A DNA stretch of 64,000 nucleotides, taken from assembly GCA_964461835.1 (NCBI GenBank), contig CAYWVO010000013.1, forward strand, positions 1-64,000. The letters run 5' to 3'. Position 1 is the first letter of the stretch; every line of letters starts with the position of its first letter. Below are positions 17,765 to 24,840 of the stretch, piece by piece. The position numbers and the translations under genes are program-made. The notes under the pieces were generated by a model. It was given only the letters and a program-made list of their open reading frames with translations, had not been told where the DNA came from and made no database searches. Source of the DNA: CAYWVO01 sp964461835 (lineage in GTDB: Bacteria; Zixibacteria; MSB-5A5; WJJR01; JAJRUJ01).

Positions 17765-18499
17765 ATGGCTGATGACAAAGCCAAGAAAAAAGAGAGTGAG
17801 CAGCGCGCCGCAGTAGCGCCCGATGACGACCTGCGTTTTCGGTACATCGGCTTTGATGTGTATCCGGGCAAAGGGGATAAATTCTGGAAGTCGGATGCCG
17901 AGTACGATACGCTTCTCCAAAAAGTGCGCTCAATGACCTCGGTCGCCGATCGGGAACGCGAAAACTCGATCATCCGGTTGCCGGATATCAGCAAGATCGA
18001 TCGGTTGGTCCTCACCCTCTCCAATGCGGCGTTGATTGCGTGTATTTTCTTCCCCTGGCTGTCTTACCACACCGCGCAGGGTTTACAGACCAAGCTCTGG
18101 TTCGGGGTGCTCGGCATGCTGGGAGGGATTCTCGGCGGCGCCTGGCAGGTAAGTACTTGGGCGGGCTTGGCGTCACTGTGGGGGTTGTTGGTGTTTCTCT
18201 TGACGCCGGTCTTGGGGGTTCTGGGTCTGGCGACGATATTCATGAAGGCGAAATCCGAAGACGACTATACCAAGCGGGTGCGCTTGGTCCTGCGCCTTAA
18301 CTATATCGGATTTGCCGCATGGTTTCTGGCGGTTATTTTTGTCCTGCCGGGTGGCAGCATCGCGCCGCTGACACAGGCCGGTTTGACCCGGCTGGGAGAG
18401 AGTTTTACCATTGTGACGGTGTTTAAATCCATCTCGTATGGTATCCTGATCCCGATCGCGTTATTTTATTTGAACGCGATCAAAAGCAATGACTTGTAA
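17765..18499 (+). CDS. Polytopic membrane protein, unknown function
   Basis: A 244-residue protein with a hydrophilic, lysine-rich N-terminus of about 85 residues, containing LRFRYIGFDVYPGKGDKFWKS, followed by four or more helices: LVLTLSNAALIACIFFPWL, GVLGMLGGILGGAWQVS, LASLWGLLVFLLTPVLGVLGL, YIGFAAWFLAVIFVLPGG and a last one near the C-terminus. I prefer ATG 17765 (GGGTGG 8 bases upstream) over GTG 17753. It sits 30 bases after the TPR gene and before exbB, so it may be part of the same transcript. No named family recognised. Confidence 0.75.
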   Translation: MADDKAKKKESEQRAAVAPDDDLRFRYIGFDVYPGKGDKFWKSDAEYDTLLQKVRSMTSVADRERENSIIRLPDISKIDRLVLTLSNAALIACIFFPWLSYHTAQGLQTKLWFGVLGMLGGILGGAWQVSTWAGLASLWGLLVFLLTPVLGVLGLATIFMKAKSEDDYTKRVRLVLRLNYIGFAAWFLAVIFVLPGGSIAPLTQAGLTRLGESFTIVTVFKSISYGILIPIALFYLNAIKSNDL

Positions 18500-18649
18500 A
18501 CAATGAGAAAGATCACCCGTTGTGTTTGCTGAACGGGTTGCGATATGTTGAGTGATAAGCCGTCAACCGCAAAGGATCAGGGTACGTGCGATGCGTGACG
18601 GTCGGAAAAATGAAAAATCTAATGATAGCGTCTGTATGAGGAGGAACCA

Positions 18650-19381
18650 GTGAAGCAATCCGTGTTCGTCGTTCTGGTCTTGATCATCTCGCTGGCGACC
18701 GGTTTTATTATTTGGACGCAGTTGCCGCAGTACCTCCAGGAGGGTGGTCCGCTGGTCGCGGTCCTGATCGCGCTGTTGATTGCGTGTATCATGTTCATTC
18801 TGGAACGAATCTTTTCGTTGCGCAAAGCGCGTGGCACCGCGTCCATTCAATCATTCTTTAAAAAGGTCGTGGAGTACCTGCGCCAGGGTAATTATGATGG
18901 CGCCATGGCCGCCTGTGAGAAGCAGCGCGGTTCGGCAGCGAACGTTATCCGGGCCGGTATCGAGCGCTATAAGCAGCTCAAAGACGATCCTAATACGGGT
19001 ACCGAGAAACGGCTGTCCGAGGTGCAACGCGCAATTGACGAGGCCAACGCGCTGGAAGTCCCGCTGCTGGAACGGAATTTGATCGCCTTGTCGACGATTG
19101 CCTCAATCGCCACGATGGTTGGGTTGCTGGGCACTACGATCGGGATGATCCGCGCCTTTAACGCGACCGGCCATGCGCAAGGCGGCGTGATCGACGCTAC
19201 TCAGTTGGCGATTGGGATTTCGGAAGCCCTGGTGAATACTGCCGGTGGGCTGACCAGTGCAATTGTCGGTATCGTTGCCTATAACTTCTTCGTCAATAAA
19301 GTCGACTCGTTCAATTTCACGGTCGACGAAGCGGCCTACGAAGTGGTGCAATTGCTGAAAGAAAAGGAAGGCGAGGCCTAA
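18650..19381 (+). CDS. exbB: MotA/TolQ/ExbB proton channel family protein
   Basis: A 243-residue inner-membrane protein that would form the pentameric proton channel driving a TonB or TolA-type complex. There is a first helix near the N-terminus (VVLVLIISLATGFIIW), a second (LVAVLIALLIACIMFILERIF), a cytoplasmic helical stretch with the ExbB/TolQ-like block LEVPLLERNLIALSTIASIA TMVGLLGTTIGMIRAF and a final helix ALVNTAGGLTSAIVGIVAYN. The GLLGT and TAxGLxxAI motifs are family signatures. GTG 18650 has an excellent GAGGAGG ribosome-binding site about 7 bases upstream. Two ExbD genes and a TonB gene follow, which supports ExbB rather than MotA or TolQ. Confidence 0.93.
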   Translation: MKQSVFVVLVLIISLATGFIIWTQLPQYLQEGGPLVAVLIALLIACIMFILERIFSLRKARGTASIQSFFKKVVEYLRQGNYDGAMAACEKQRGSAANVIRAGIERYKQLKDDPNTGTEKRLSEVQRAIDEANALEVPLLERNLIALSTIASIATMVGLLGTTIGMIRAFNATGHAQGGVIDATQLAIGISEALVNTAGGLTSAIVGIVAYNFFVNKVDSFNFTVDEAAYEVVQLLKEKEGEA

Positions 19382-19384
19382 AGC

Positions 19385-19876
19385 ATGAAACGTGCGAAAC
19401 GTCGGGTCAACATCGTCCTGGACATGACGCCCATGGTGGATATCGCCTTCTTGCTGTTGATCTTCTATATGGCGACCACCCAGTTTAAGCCGCCCGAACA
19501 GAAGGACGTCGCCTTGCCTATGTCGTGTTCCGAACGTGAGTTGCCGAAGAGTAACTACATCACGGTGACGGTCACTGAGGAAGACTCAATCTTCTGTGAC
19601 TACATTTTGAAGAAGAAAGTCTGGGACGAAATTGTCGGGGATTCGATCACCGTCCCACAGCGGGAATACCGCCAGACCGATTACTATAATGTCGGCTCGG
19701 TGATTAACGAGATGCGGGTGACCGCTGCGCGCCAGGGAATCCCGAATATGGTGATTATCCTCAAGGCCGATCGGAACGCCAATTTTGGGACCGTGGAGCA
19801 GATCATGAAAAATCTCCAGGAAGCGAACCTCAGTTCCTTCCAGGTGATTACGGACGTCGAGCAGGGCTCCTCATAG
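19385..19876 (+). CDS. exbD: ExbD/TolR family protein (first copy)
   Basis: A 163-residue ExbD/TolR protein: short basic cytoplasmic tail, then one helix containing the proton-pathway aspartate in DMTPMVDIAFLLLIFYM (about 15-31), then a periplasmic domain. NMVIILKADRNANFGTVEQIM near residue 120 is the periplasmic-domain signature. It starts three bases after the exbB stop. It differs from the second copy in the periplasmic domain, which carries an unusual cysteine pair and a longer central region. Two different ExbDs per ExbB are common in FCB bacteria, where they may form mixed dimers. Confidence 0.93.
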   Translation: MKRAKRRVNIVLDMTPMVDIAFLLLIFYMATTQFKPPEQKDVALPMSCSERELPKSNYITVTVTEEDSIFCDYILKKKVWDEIVGDSITVPQREYRQTDYYNVGSVINEMRVTAARQGIPNMVIILKADRNANFGTVEQIMKNLQEANLSSFQVITDVEQGSS

Positions 19877-19987
19877 GGACGCCTGCGGGAAAATTGTGTA
19901 AACGCCTGCCTGCGAGGTTCGTTGAAAGTAGAGGAGCGGTTCGAAGGTTGAACGGCGAACGCCGATGATGGCGCGGGAGAGATAACG

Positions 19988-20569
19988 ATGGGTGCAGTTG
20001 ATGTAGGATCATCAGCCAGTAAGGGAAAAAAGCAAGGACTACGGCGGCCGAAACGCCGAATTGCGATTCGCCTGGATATGACGCCGATGGTGGATATCGC
20101 GTTCCTGTTGCTGATCTTCTATATGGTTTCCACTGTGTTCTCCGAACCGCAGGCGATGGAGATCAACTTGCCGCCGGATACCGAGGTGCCGGTCAAAGAG
20201 TCCAAAGTGCTCACCTTGCGCGTGGATGAATATAACAATCTTTACCTGAGCACGGCCCAAGACGATCCGGAACCCCTGCCCTGGGATTCGCTGGCTCCCG
20301 TTTTGATCGAGGAGAACCAGGAAACCGCCGAGTTAATTACGCTGATCAAGATCCATAAGCTGGCGAAATACTCCAAGATGGTGGATATCGTCGACGAAAT
20401 TGAGATTATTGAGCAACGGTTTAAGATGAGCAAGCCGGAGTTCTCGTATCGTTTTTCGATGGCGCCCTGGACCAAGGGGGACCAGAAGATCATTGAGCGC
20501 GTGCGGCAACAGTATGAGAGTCTGGTGCCCGCGGCGGCGGAAGCCAGTGAGGAGGTGGCCACGCCATGA
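19988..20569 (+). CDS. exbD: ExbD/TolR family protein (second copy)
   Basis: A 193-residue ExbD/TolR protein with a basic N-terminus (RRPKRRIAIRL), the helix with MTPMVDIAFLLLIFYMVSTVF holding the conserved aspartate, and a periplasmic domain ending in KYSKMVDIVDEIEII and a C-terminal extension of about 50 residues rich in charged residues (MAPWTKGDQKIIERV). It lies 111 bases after the first copy, with GAGAGATAACG before ATG 19988, and overlaps the TonB gene by the 4-base ATGA. The extended tail is longer than in E. coli ExbD (141 residues). Confidence 0.92.
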   Translation: MGAVDVGSSASKGKKQGLRRPKRRIAIRLDMTPMVDIAFLLLIFYMVSTVFSEPQAMEINLPPDTEVPVKESKVLTLRVDEYNNLYLSTAQDDPEPLPWDSLAPVLIEENQETAELITLIKIHKLAKYSKMVDIVDEIEIIEQRFKMSKPEFSYRFSMAPWTKGDQKIIERVRQQYESLVPAAAEASEEVATP

Positions 20570-21309
20570 GTCAGGGAGTTGTACGCAGTGTATTCTCGAC
20601 GGGATATGGCGCCTTTGAACAAAAGCGCTACTACCAGAAAAATATGTTCCTGGCGGCGGTGATCTCTGCCGGTGCTGCGCTGGCCATTCTGGGGACCGTT
20701 ATGCTCTTTACGTACTTGCAGTCGCGCGAGACCGAGGCGGTCCATGTCGTGCGTATCAAGACGTTGGCCGAACTGGCTCCGCCACCGTCAATGACTGCGC
20801 GCCCGCCGCAAATTCAGGTGGCGCAGCCCAAGATTGCCCCACCGTCAATTGGTATCCCCACGCCGGTGCCGGACGAAGAGGTGGCCGAGGAGGTCAAGTT
20901 CGCCACGCGAGCCGAATTGGCACAGTTGGCCGCACCGATTACGTCCACGCAAGGAGCCGGCGGAACCGGGGATTCACTGGTTATTGATATCCCGGACGAA
21001 GAATTTATGCCCGCGCCGGATGATTTTGTCCCGGTCGAGGAGCTGCCGGTGATGGTGTACGAGGAACCGCCGATCTATCCGGAGATGGCCGAACGGGCCG
21101 GCATTGAAGGCGTGGTGTGGGTGCGCGCACTGGTCGATCGCGAGGGCAAAGTGCGCGACGCGATCATCCAGAAGGCTTCGGGAACAAACGCCGGTTTTGA
21201 AGAAGCCGCATTGGAAGCCGCGCATAAATATCGCTACAAACCGGCCATTCAAAACGGGAAGCCCACCCCGGTCTGGGTTTCGTATCGGGTTGTTTTCGAG
21301 TTGAAATAG
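20566..21309 (+). CDS. tonB: TonB family energy transducer
   Basis: A 247-residue TonB: short cytoplasmic end, one membrane helix (about 30-50, AVISAGAALAILGTVMLFTY), a proline- and glutamate-rich periplasmic linker (APPPSMTARPPQIQVAQPK, PDEEVAEEV) and a TonB C-terminal domain (about 165-247) with PIYPEMAERAGIEGVVWVRA, GTNAGFEEAALEAAHKYRYKP and the closing VWVSYRVVFELK. ATG 20566 overlaps the second exbD stop. It would use the proton-motive force through ExbB/ExbD to energise TonB-dependent receptors such as the one at 38774. A terminator follows at 21337. Confidence 0.93.
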   Translation: MSQGVVRSVFSTGYGAFEQKRYYQKNMFLAAVISAGAALAILGTVMLFTYLQSRETEAVHVVRIKTLAELAPPPSMTARPPQIQVAQPKIAPPSIGIPTPVPDEEVAEEVKFATRAELAQLAAPITSTQGAGGTGDSLVIDIPDEEFMPAPDDFVPVEELPVMVYEEPPIYPEMAERAGIEGVVWVRALVDREGKVRDAIIQKASGTNAGFEEAALEAAHKYRYKPAIQNGKPTPVWVSYRVVFELK

Positions 21310-21336
21310 ACTTCTCCTCATACATAGGTTTGCCAG

Positions 21337-21363
21337 GCCTGCCATCCGATGGCGGGCTTTTTT
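21337..21363 (+). terminator. Rho-independent terminator of the exbB-tonB operon
   Basis: A 9-bp stem with one G-T pair (21337-21345 with 21349-21357) and a 3-base loop is followed by six T residues. Confidence 0.8.
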
Positions 21364-21489
21364 ATGGGCCGCAGCCTGTGTCTCCGCGGGAAAGAAACAG
21401 ATTTTTCTCAATTTGGGGTCGGTGTGTAAACGAGACGCGGGAGGTGTCGTTAATGTACCAAGAAATCACTCTCACGGGAGGTGTGTCGA

Positions 21490-21966
21490 GTGGGACACGG
21501 AGCCAAATCGGGGATGGCGATGCTTCTGGCGCCAATAGTCATGGTGCTGTGCATCATTGTCTCGTGTTCCGTGGCGGACGAAGAGCAAATCACCTCTGCG
21601 CCACAGCCAAAACAGTCGCCGAAGAGCGATTATTCTGCACCGGCGGGCTACCCGGCGCCGGATGAATTCGTGGAGGTATCGTCAATGCCCGAACTCGTGC
21701 ATTCGGTCCAGCCGGAGTACCCGGAGACGGCGAAAGAGCGTGGTGCTCAGGGAGAAGTGTGGATTCGGGCATTGGTTGATAAGGATGGGACGGTTCAGGA
21801 TGCAGTCATTCAAGAAGTAAGCGACCCAAATAGTGGTTTTGCGGAGGCGGCGTTACAGGGGGCGAAGGAACAACGATTTCGAACTGCTATGGACAACAAT
21901 GGCGACCATGTGGCAATATGGGTCAGTTACAAAGTAGCGTTTGTCTTATCTGATGACGAGACATGA
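21490..21966 (+). CDS. Putative lipoprotein with a TonB C-terminal domain
   Basis: A 158-residue protein. GTG 21490 is preferred to GTG 21481 because GGGAGG at 21476-21481 then lies 8 bases upstream. The N-terminus reads as a lipoprotein signal ending in LCIIVSC, not as a TonB anchor. After about 35 residues of linker, the TonB C-terminal domain runs from about 75 to 155: SVQPEYPETAKERGAQGEVW, GFAEAALQGAKEQRFRTA and AIWVSYKVAFVL. This domain closely parallels that of the TonB gene upstream. A lipid anchor rather than a transmembrane one would separate it from ExbB/ExbD, so it could be a helper, a competitor, or simply a structural use of the domain. Confidence 0.8.
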   Translation: MGHGAKSGMAMLLAPIVMVLCIIVSCSVADEEQITSAPQPKQSPKSDYSAPAGYPAPDEFVEVSSMPELVHSVQPEYPETAKERGAQGEVWIRALVDKDGTVQDAVIQEVSDPNSGFAEAALQGAKEQRFRTAMDNNGDHVAIWVSYKVAFVLSDDET

Positions 21967-22046
21967 ACCAACGGAAGGAGGAGACTGCCAAAAAGAGGTG
22001 CCCTCTCCTAAAAAGATTTTTATCGAGAGGAAACAATGGATGGCTC

Positions 22047-22073
22047 ACGGGCGGCGGCAGGTCGCCCGTTTTC
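22047..22073 (+). terminator. Likely Rho-independent terminator
   Basis: A 7-bp stem ACGGGCG/CGCCCGT (22047-22053 with 22063-22069), 9-base loop, then TTTTC. It would end the transcript of the lipoprotein gene. Confidence 0.65.
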
Positions 22074-22319
22074 TTGTGCGCAGAACTCCAAATGCGGGGC
22101 ACGCAGGATTTGCGTTCCCGCAGTTTCATGAAGAATAACTAGTTAAAAATATTCGTTAATGTCTTTGACTAATGTAGCCGGCGCATTTTTTGCGTAGACG
22201 CACTAGAACGACTTAGAGGAGAATTTAGCACAATCTTCGCCAACTGCCTCCCTAGCAATACATTCTGTCAATGTTACTGACTCATACCGGCAACTTGGCA
22301 TGGTGTTTGTGTTAATAGT

Positions 22320-22508
22320 GCAGTGAACAAAGCAGAGCGGTAAGGGGTGCTGACGAAGCGGGGACGGAAGGAGCTCTTTGCGTGAGGGAGGAGCTCCTTC
22401 CCCAGAAAAAAGCGGCTTCGGCCGATTAACCATACAAAGGGTAGTGTGGTCCGGCGGGCTCGGGAGATCAATCCACGGACGGAGGGTCTGCCGGCCCGTC
22501 ACTTTTTA
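22320..22508 (+). ncRNA. Candidate structured non-coding RNA or leader
   Basis: In this gene-free stretch I see three successive hairpins: an 11-bp perfect stem GGAAGGAGCTC/GAGCTCCTTCC (22366-22376 with 22391-22401, 14-base loop); a C(TTCG)G tetraloop hairpin (22413-22424); and a 10-bp stem with wobble pairs (22451-22460 with 22485-22494) whose loop is 24 bases. A run of T residues at 22503-22507 follows, so the last hairpin could also terminate transcription. UUCG loops and perfect long stems are typical of expressed structured RNAs. I compared it by eye with 6S RNA, SRP RNA, tmRNA and RNase P RNA motifs and it fits none. The 5' end is a guess; strand is inferred from the T run. Confidence 0.4.
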
Positions 22509-22601
22509 TTGTTAGAATACCATAAGTCTGCGAAAAAGGATTGCCCACGACTGTCTGTGTAGTACCTTGAGTGACAGGTTGAAGAGGGTAGTGGGTGGTC
22601 C

Positions 22602-23087
22602 ATGACTCGACGTCAGCGAATTCTCCGTGCCGAAAAGTGTTTTTGCCTGGCTAATGATTTTCTGGAATTGGGGTATTTTCTCGACGCGATCGATTACTAT
22701 CGCGAATCGATTAAATCATTCCCGACGCCGGAAGCGTTTACCGCCTTGGGCTGGGCCCACGCGCAATTGGGACGCTTCGAGAAAGCCATCAAATACTGCC
22801 AGGCAGCAATTGATCTCGATCCCGATTTCGCCAATCCCTATGGGGAGATCGGGGCCTGCCTGATTGAGTTGGGCGAACTGGAAGAAGCAACGGCCTACCT
22901 CCGCCGCGCGGTCAGGGCTAGAGAGTGTGACGAGGCCCACCTGGCCTATTACAATTTGGGACGGGTCAGCGAAAAGCAAAACAATTACCCTCGCGCCATT
23001 CGACAGTATCAGAAGGCAATGGAAATCGATCCCGAATTCGACCCCGCCCGGCAGGCTTACTATCGCCTGGTGCGTATGCTGAACTAG
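22602..23087 (+). CDS. Tetratricopeptide-repeat protein
   Basis: A 161-residue protein composed of about four TPR units with no signal peptide or membrane segment: CFCLANDFLELGYFLDAIDYY, AFTALGWAHAQLGRFEKAIKYC, PDFANPYGEIGACLIELGELE and AYYNLGRVSEKQNNYPRAIRQYQ. Such proteins are cytoplasmic adaptors that bind partner peptides. ATG 22602 has a weak G-rich upstream region. It stands alone, following the structured-RNA candidate, and I cannot assign a partner. Confidence 0.85.
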   Translation: MTRRQRILRAEKCFCLANDFLELGYFLDAIDYYRESIKSFPTPEAFTALGWAHAQLGRFEKAIKYCQAAIDLDPDFANPYGEIGACLIELGELEEATAYLRRAVRARECDEAHLAYYNLGRVSEKQNNYPRAIRQYQKAMEIDPEFDPARQAYYRLVRMLN

Positions 23088-23185
23088 TGGAAAGCTCGGT
23101 TACGGTTTCTCCGGCTCTTCTACGATCCTTTGGCCAACGCTCGTCAATCGTTGGCTGGAAATTTGGAACGGATCAGCGAGTTCTC

Positions 23186-23773
23186 TCACTCGTAAGAATA
23201 TTTCGGGCTCCACTCACCCGGACCGTCTTTCAGCAAGTCAAACAGGTGCCAGATGCTGCAAAATTCATCCCCCGGACCGAAATACGTTGAGGCAATGCGC
23301 TGAATCTTTCCGGAATTGTCTTTGTGAAACGTTGACACTCCGGGCATGGGATTTCCCTTGTCGTTCAAGAAACCCATATCCTTTATGAAATCCGTGTTAT
23401 GGGCGGCGGACGCGGCCTTGAATTGCCAATTGCGAGATTGTGCGAAATCCCGCAACACGGCCGGCGGGTCCGGCGAAACTAAGACAAATCCTGCGCGGTC
23501 CTCGAGATGGCCGGAAAAACCATTGAACCCATCCGCCCACAAGGTGCAATAAGGGCAACTTTTCCCCATGTTGTGAATCACAGTCAGGTCATTTTTGTCG
23601 CCGAAAAATGCGGAGAGCGGGGTTGTAGTGCCTTCGGGTAACAACAGCGTGTAGTCGGAGACATTTTCCGGCGGCAACCGACGCCGAAGTTCATGTATTT
23701 TCTGACGTTGCTCCTGCAAGGAATTCTCCGCTGCGACTATTTGGTCGCGGATCGTGGCAGTATCTGTCTTCAT
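23186..23773 (-). CDS. Thioredoxin-like protein of the DUF899 family
   Basis: A 195-residue cytoplasmic protein: an N-terminal coiled helix with QEQRQKIHELRRRLPPEN, then a thioredoxin-like fold with TVIHNMGKSCPYCTLWADGFNG (about 75-95). The CPYC pair occupies the redox site, and FVLVSPDPPAVLRDFAQSRNW and FIKDMGFLNDKGNPMPGVS follow. This resembles the DUF899 family of peroxiredoxin-like proteins with unknown electron donors. ATG at 23773 (minus) has GGGAG upstream in reading direction; a longer frame exists but runs into the divergent gene and is rejected. It is divergently oriented to the regulator at 23940. Confidence 0.85.
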   Translation of the reverse strand: MKTDTATIRDQIVAAENSLQEQRQKIHELRRRLPPENVSDYTLLLPEGTTTPLSAFFGDKNDLTVIHNMGKSCPYCTLWADGFNGFSGHLEDRAGFVLVSPDPPAVLRDFAQSRNWQFKAASAAHNTDFIKDMGFLNDKGNPMPGVSTFHKDNSGKIQRIASTYFGPGDEFCSIWHLFDLLKDGPGEWSPKYSYE

Positions 23774-23939
23774 CGTCAGTCTCCCATCATTCCCCCAATT
23801 TTCCGCTGTCGTGGTAATACGTTTGCGAGCCGCTGCTCGCGCAGAAGCTGATATCATCTTTCTACCGGATATTCCCCTGACCTGCCCGGCGATAGTCAGT
23901 TGATTGCCCGCCGCAACGTTACCCGTGCACCTTGCGGGC

Positions 23940-24527
23940 ATGAAAGACAAAGCCCGAAAACCAGCGAAATCTCCCTGGCCGCTTTGTGTGGAGATTGTTG
24001 CAGATTCCGAGCCACCGTATTGGGGTAGGAGCTGGACCGAACGGTTCGCAGCCTGTTTTGCCAAACCACCTGACGTATCGGAGACACGTGCGGCAGAGGA
24101 AATCAAACAGCGGGTAATCGAGGCCCTTGGTGAGCTACCAGAACTGGAACGGCAGATTATTGAAGATTATTACATCCGCTGTTTGCCGCGACGACAGATC
24201 GGCGCGCGGCAGGGGCTGGCCGAAACAGAGGTGAATGCCGTGCGGGCGCACGCGGAACGGAAACTCCAGGGTCTGTTAGCCGGGTATGTGTATGAGCGGT
24301 TCGGTGTCCGAACGCCGGTTGATTCCGATTGCCCACTCTGTACTTCACCACAACGGTCCCACATTGACCACCTGTTGCGCGAGCGCACACCCCAAATTGC
24401 CTGGGGAGTTCTGCGCCGGCAAATGAATGAGCAATTCGGTCTGAACATTCGCCGGGTGCAGGTAATCATGACACATTGCCGGTTCCATCTCCATCATTCA
24501 CCGAATAGAACAGAGGAGATATCATGA
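23940..24527 (+). CDS. Regulator with a sigma region 4-like helix-turn-helix and a cysteine-histidine C-terminal motif
   Basis: A 195-residue protein. Residues about 75-125 read as a sigma region 4 HTH: ALGELPELERQIIEDYYI, then RRQIGARQGLAETEVNAVRA and HAERKLQ. There is no sigma region 2, so it is not a complete sigma factor. The C-terminal part has CPLCTSPQRSHIDHLLRER, a two-cysteine knuckle followed by histidine residues, then a possible second HTH (RRQMNEQFGLNIRRVQVIM) and a late HCRFHLHH. The knuckle resembles small zinc motifs seen in phage and plasmid DNA-binding proteins. An alternative TTG start lies at 23904. It overlaps the next gene by 4 bases, so they are coupled. Confidence 0.75.
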   Translation: MKDKARKPAKSPWPLCVEIVADSEPPYWGRSWTERFAACFAKPPDVSETRAAEEIKQRVIEALGELPELERQIIEDYYIRCLPRRQIGARQGLAETEVNAVRAHAERKLQGLLAGYVYERFGVRTPVDSDCPLCTSPQRSHIDHLLRERTPQIAWGVLRRQMNEQFGLNIRRVQVIMTHCRFHLHHSPNRTEEIS

Positions 24528-24781
24528 AGAATCCTATGCCGCTTAAGGGAGATCATGTGATCAACCTCCGCCTTTCCTGGGAATTGAAATCGCGAATTCA
24601 TCGCGTGGCGGAGAATGAACACCGTTCCGTATCCGAGGTCTGCCGCGTGTTATTGTTGACGGCTTTGCCCATTTTCGAGGGCATCGAGCAAGCCCGCGAG
24701 CGGGCGCTGACGCTGTGGCAGGAGACTCGGGCGTCCGGCGAGCGTTTAATTGAAGAGACATCCGCTGTTCGCGAGTCATAG
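24524..24781 (+). CDS. Ribbon-helix-helix DNA-binding protein
   Basis: An 85-residue protein whose first 45 residues match the Arc/CopG/MetJ RHH outline: an N-terminal strand (HVINLRLSWEL), a helix (KSRIHRVAENEH) and a second helix (SVSEVCRVLLLTALPI). The rest is a charged helix. RHH proteins dimerise and bind DNA through the strand. It overlaps the stop of the previous gene by ATGA, so the two are cotranslated and may act as a pair; a toxin-antitoxin reading is unlikely because the partner is a regulator-like protein, not a toxin. Confidence 0.8.
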   Translation: MKNPMPLKGDHVINLRLSWELKSRIHRVAENEHRSVSEVCRVLLLTALPIFEGIEQARERALTLWQETRASGERLIEETSAVRES

Positions 24782-24840
24782 TTTTATCAGACTTTTGTTT
24801 AACCGTTGTCTCCGGAGAGTTGACTAGCTACATTCCGCCC

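Larger units (their letters stand above)
21967..22601. other. Gene-poor stretch between the TonB-domain lipoprotein and the TPR gene
   Basis: About 630 bases without a convincing gene. It holds the terminator at 22047 and the structured-RNA candidate at 22320-22508. The remaining parts (22074-22319 and 22509-22601) show nothing recognisable; open frames there have no family features. Confidence 0.6.

Noticed and set aside
18515..18538. Terminator after the membrane-protein gene at 17765
   Set aside because: A 7-bp stem ACCCGTT/AACGGGT exists, but no T run follows on the plus strand, so termination cannot be claimed.
22203..22502. 99-codon minus-strand frame across the structured-RNA candidate
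   Set aside because: It reads through stem arms, has no ribosome-binding site and no recognisable sequence; hairpins explain the region better.
22320..22508. 6S RNA, SRP RNA, tmRNA or RNase P RNA identity
   Set aside because: Conserved sequence blocks of these RNAs are not visible, and the layout of three separate hairpins does not match them.
23904..24781. Toxin-antitoxin module
   Set aside because: The RHH protein could be an antitoxin, but the coupled partner has DNA-binding rather than toxin features.
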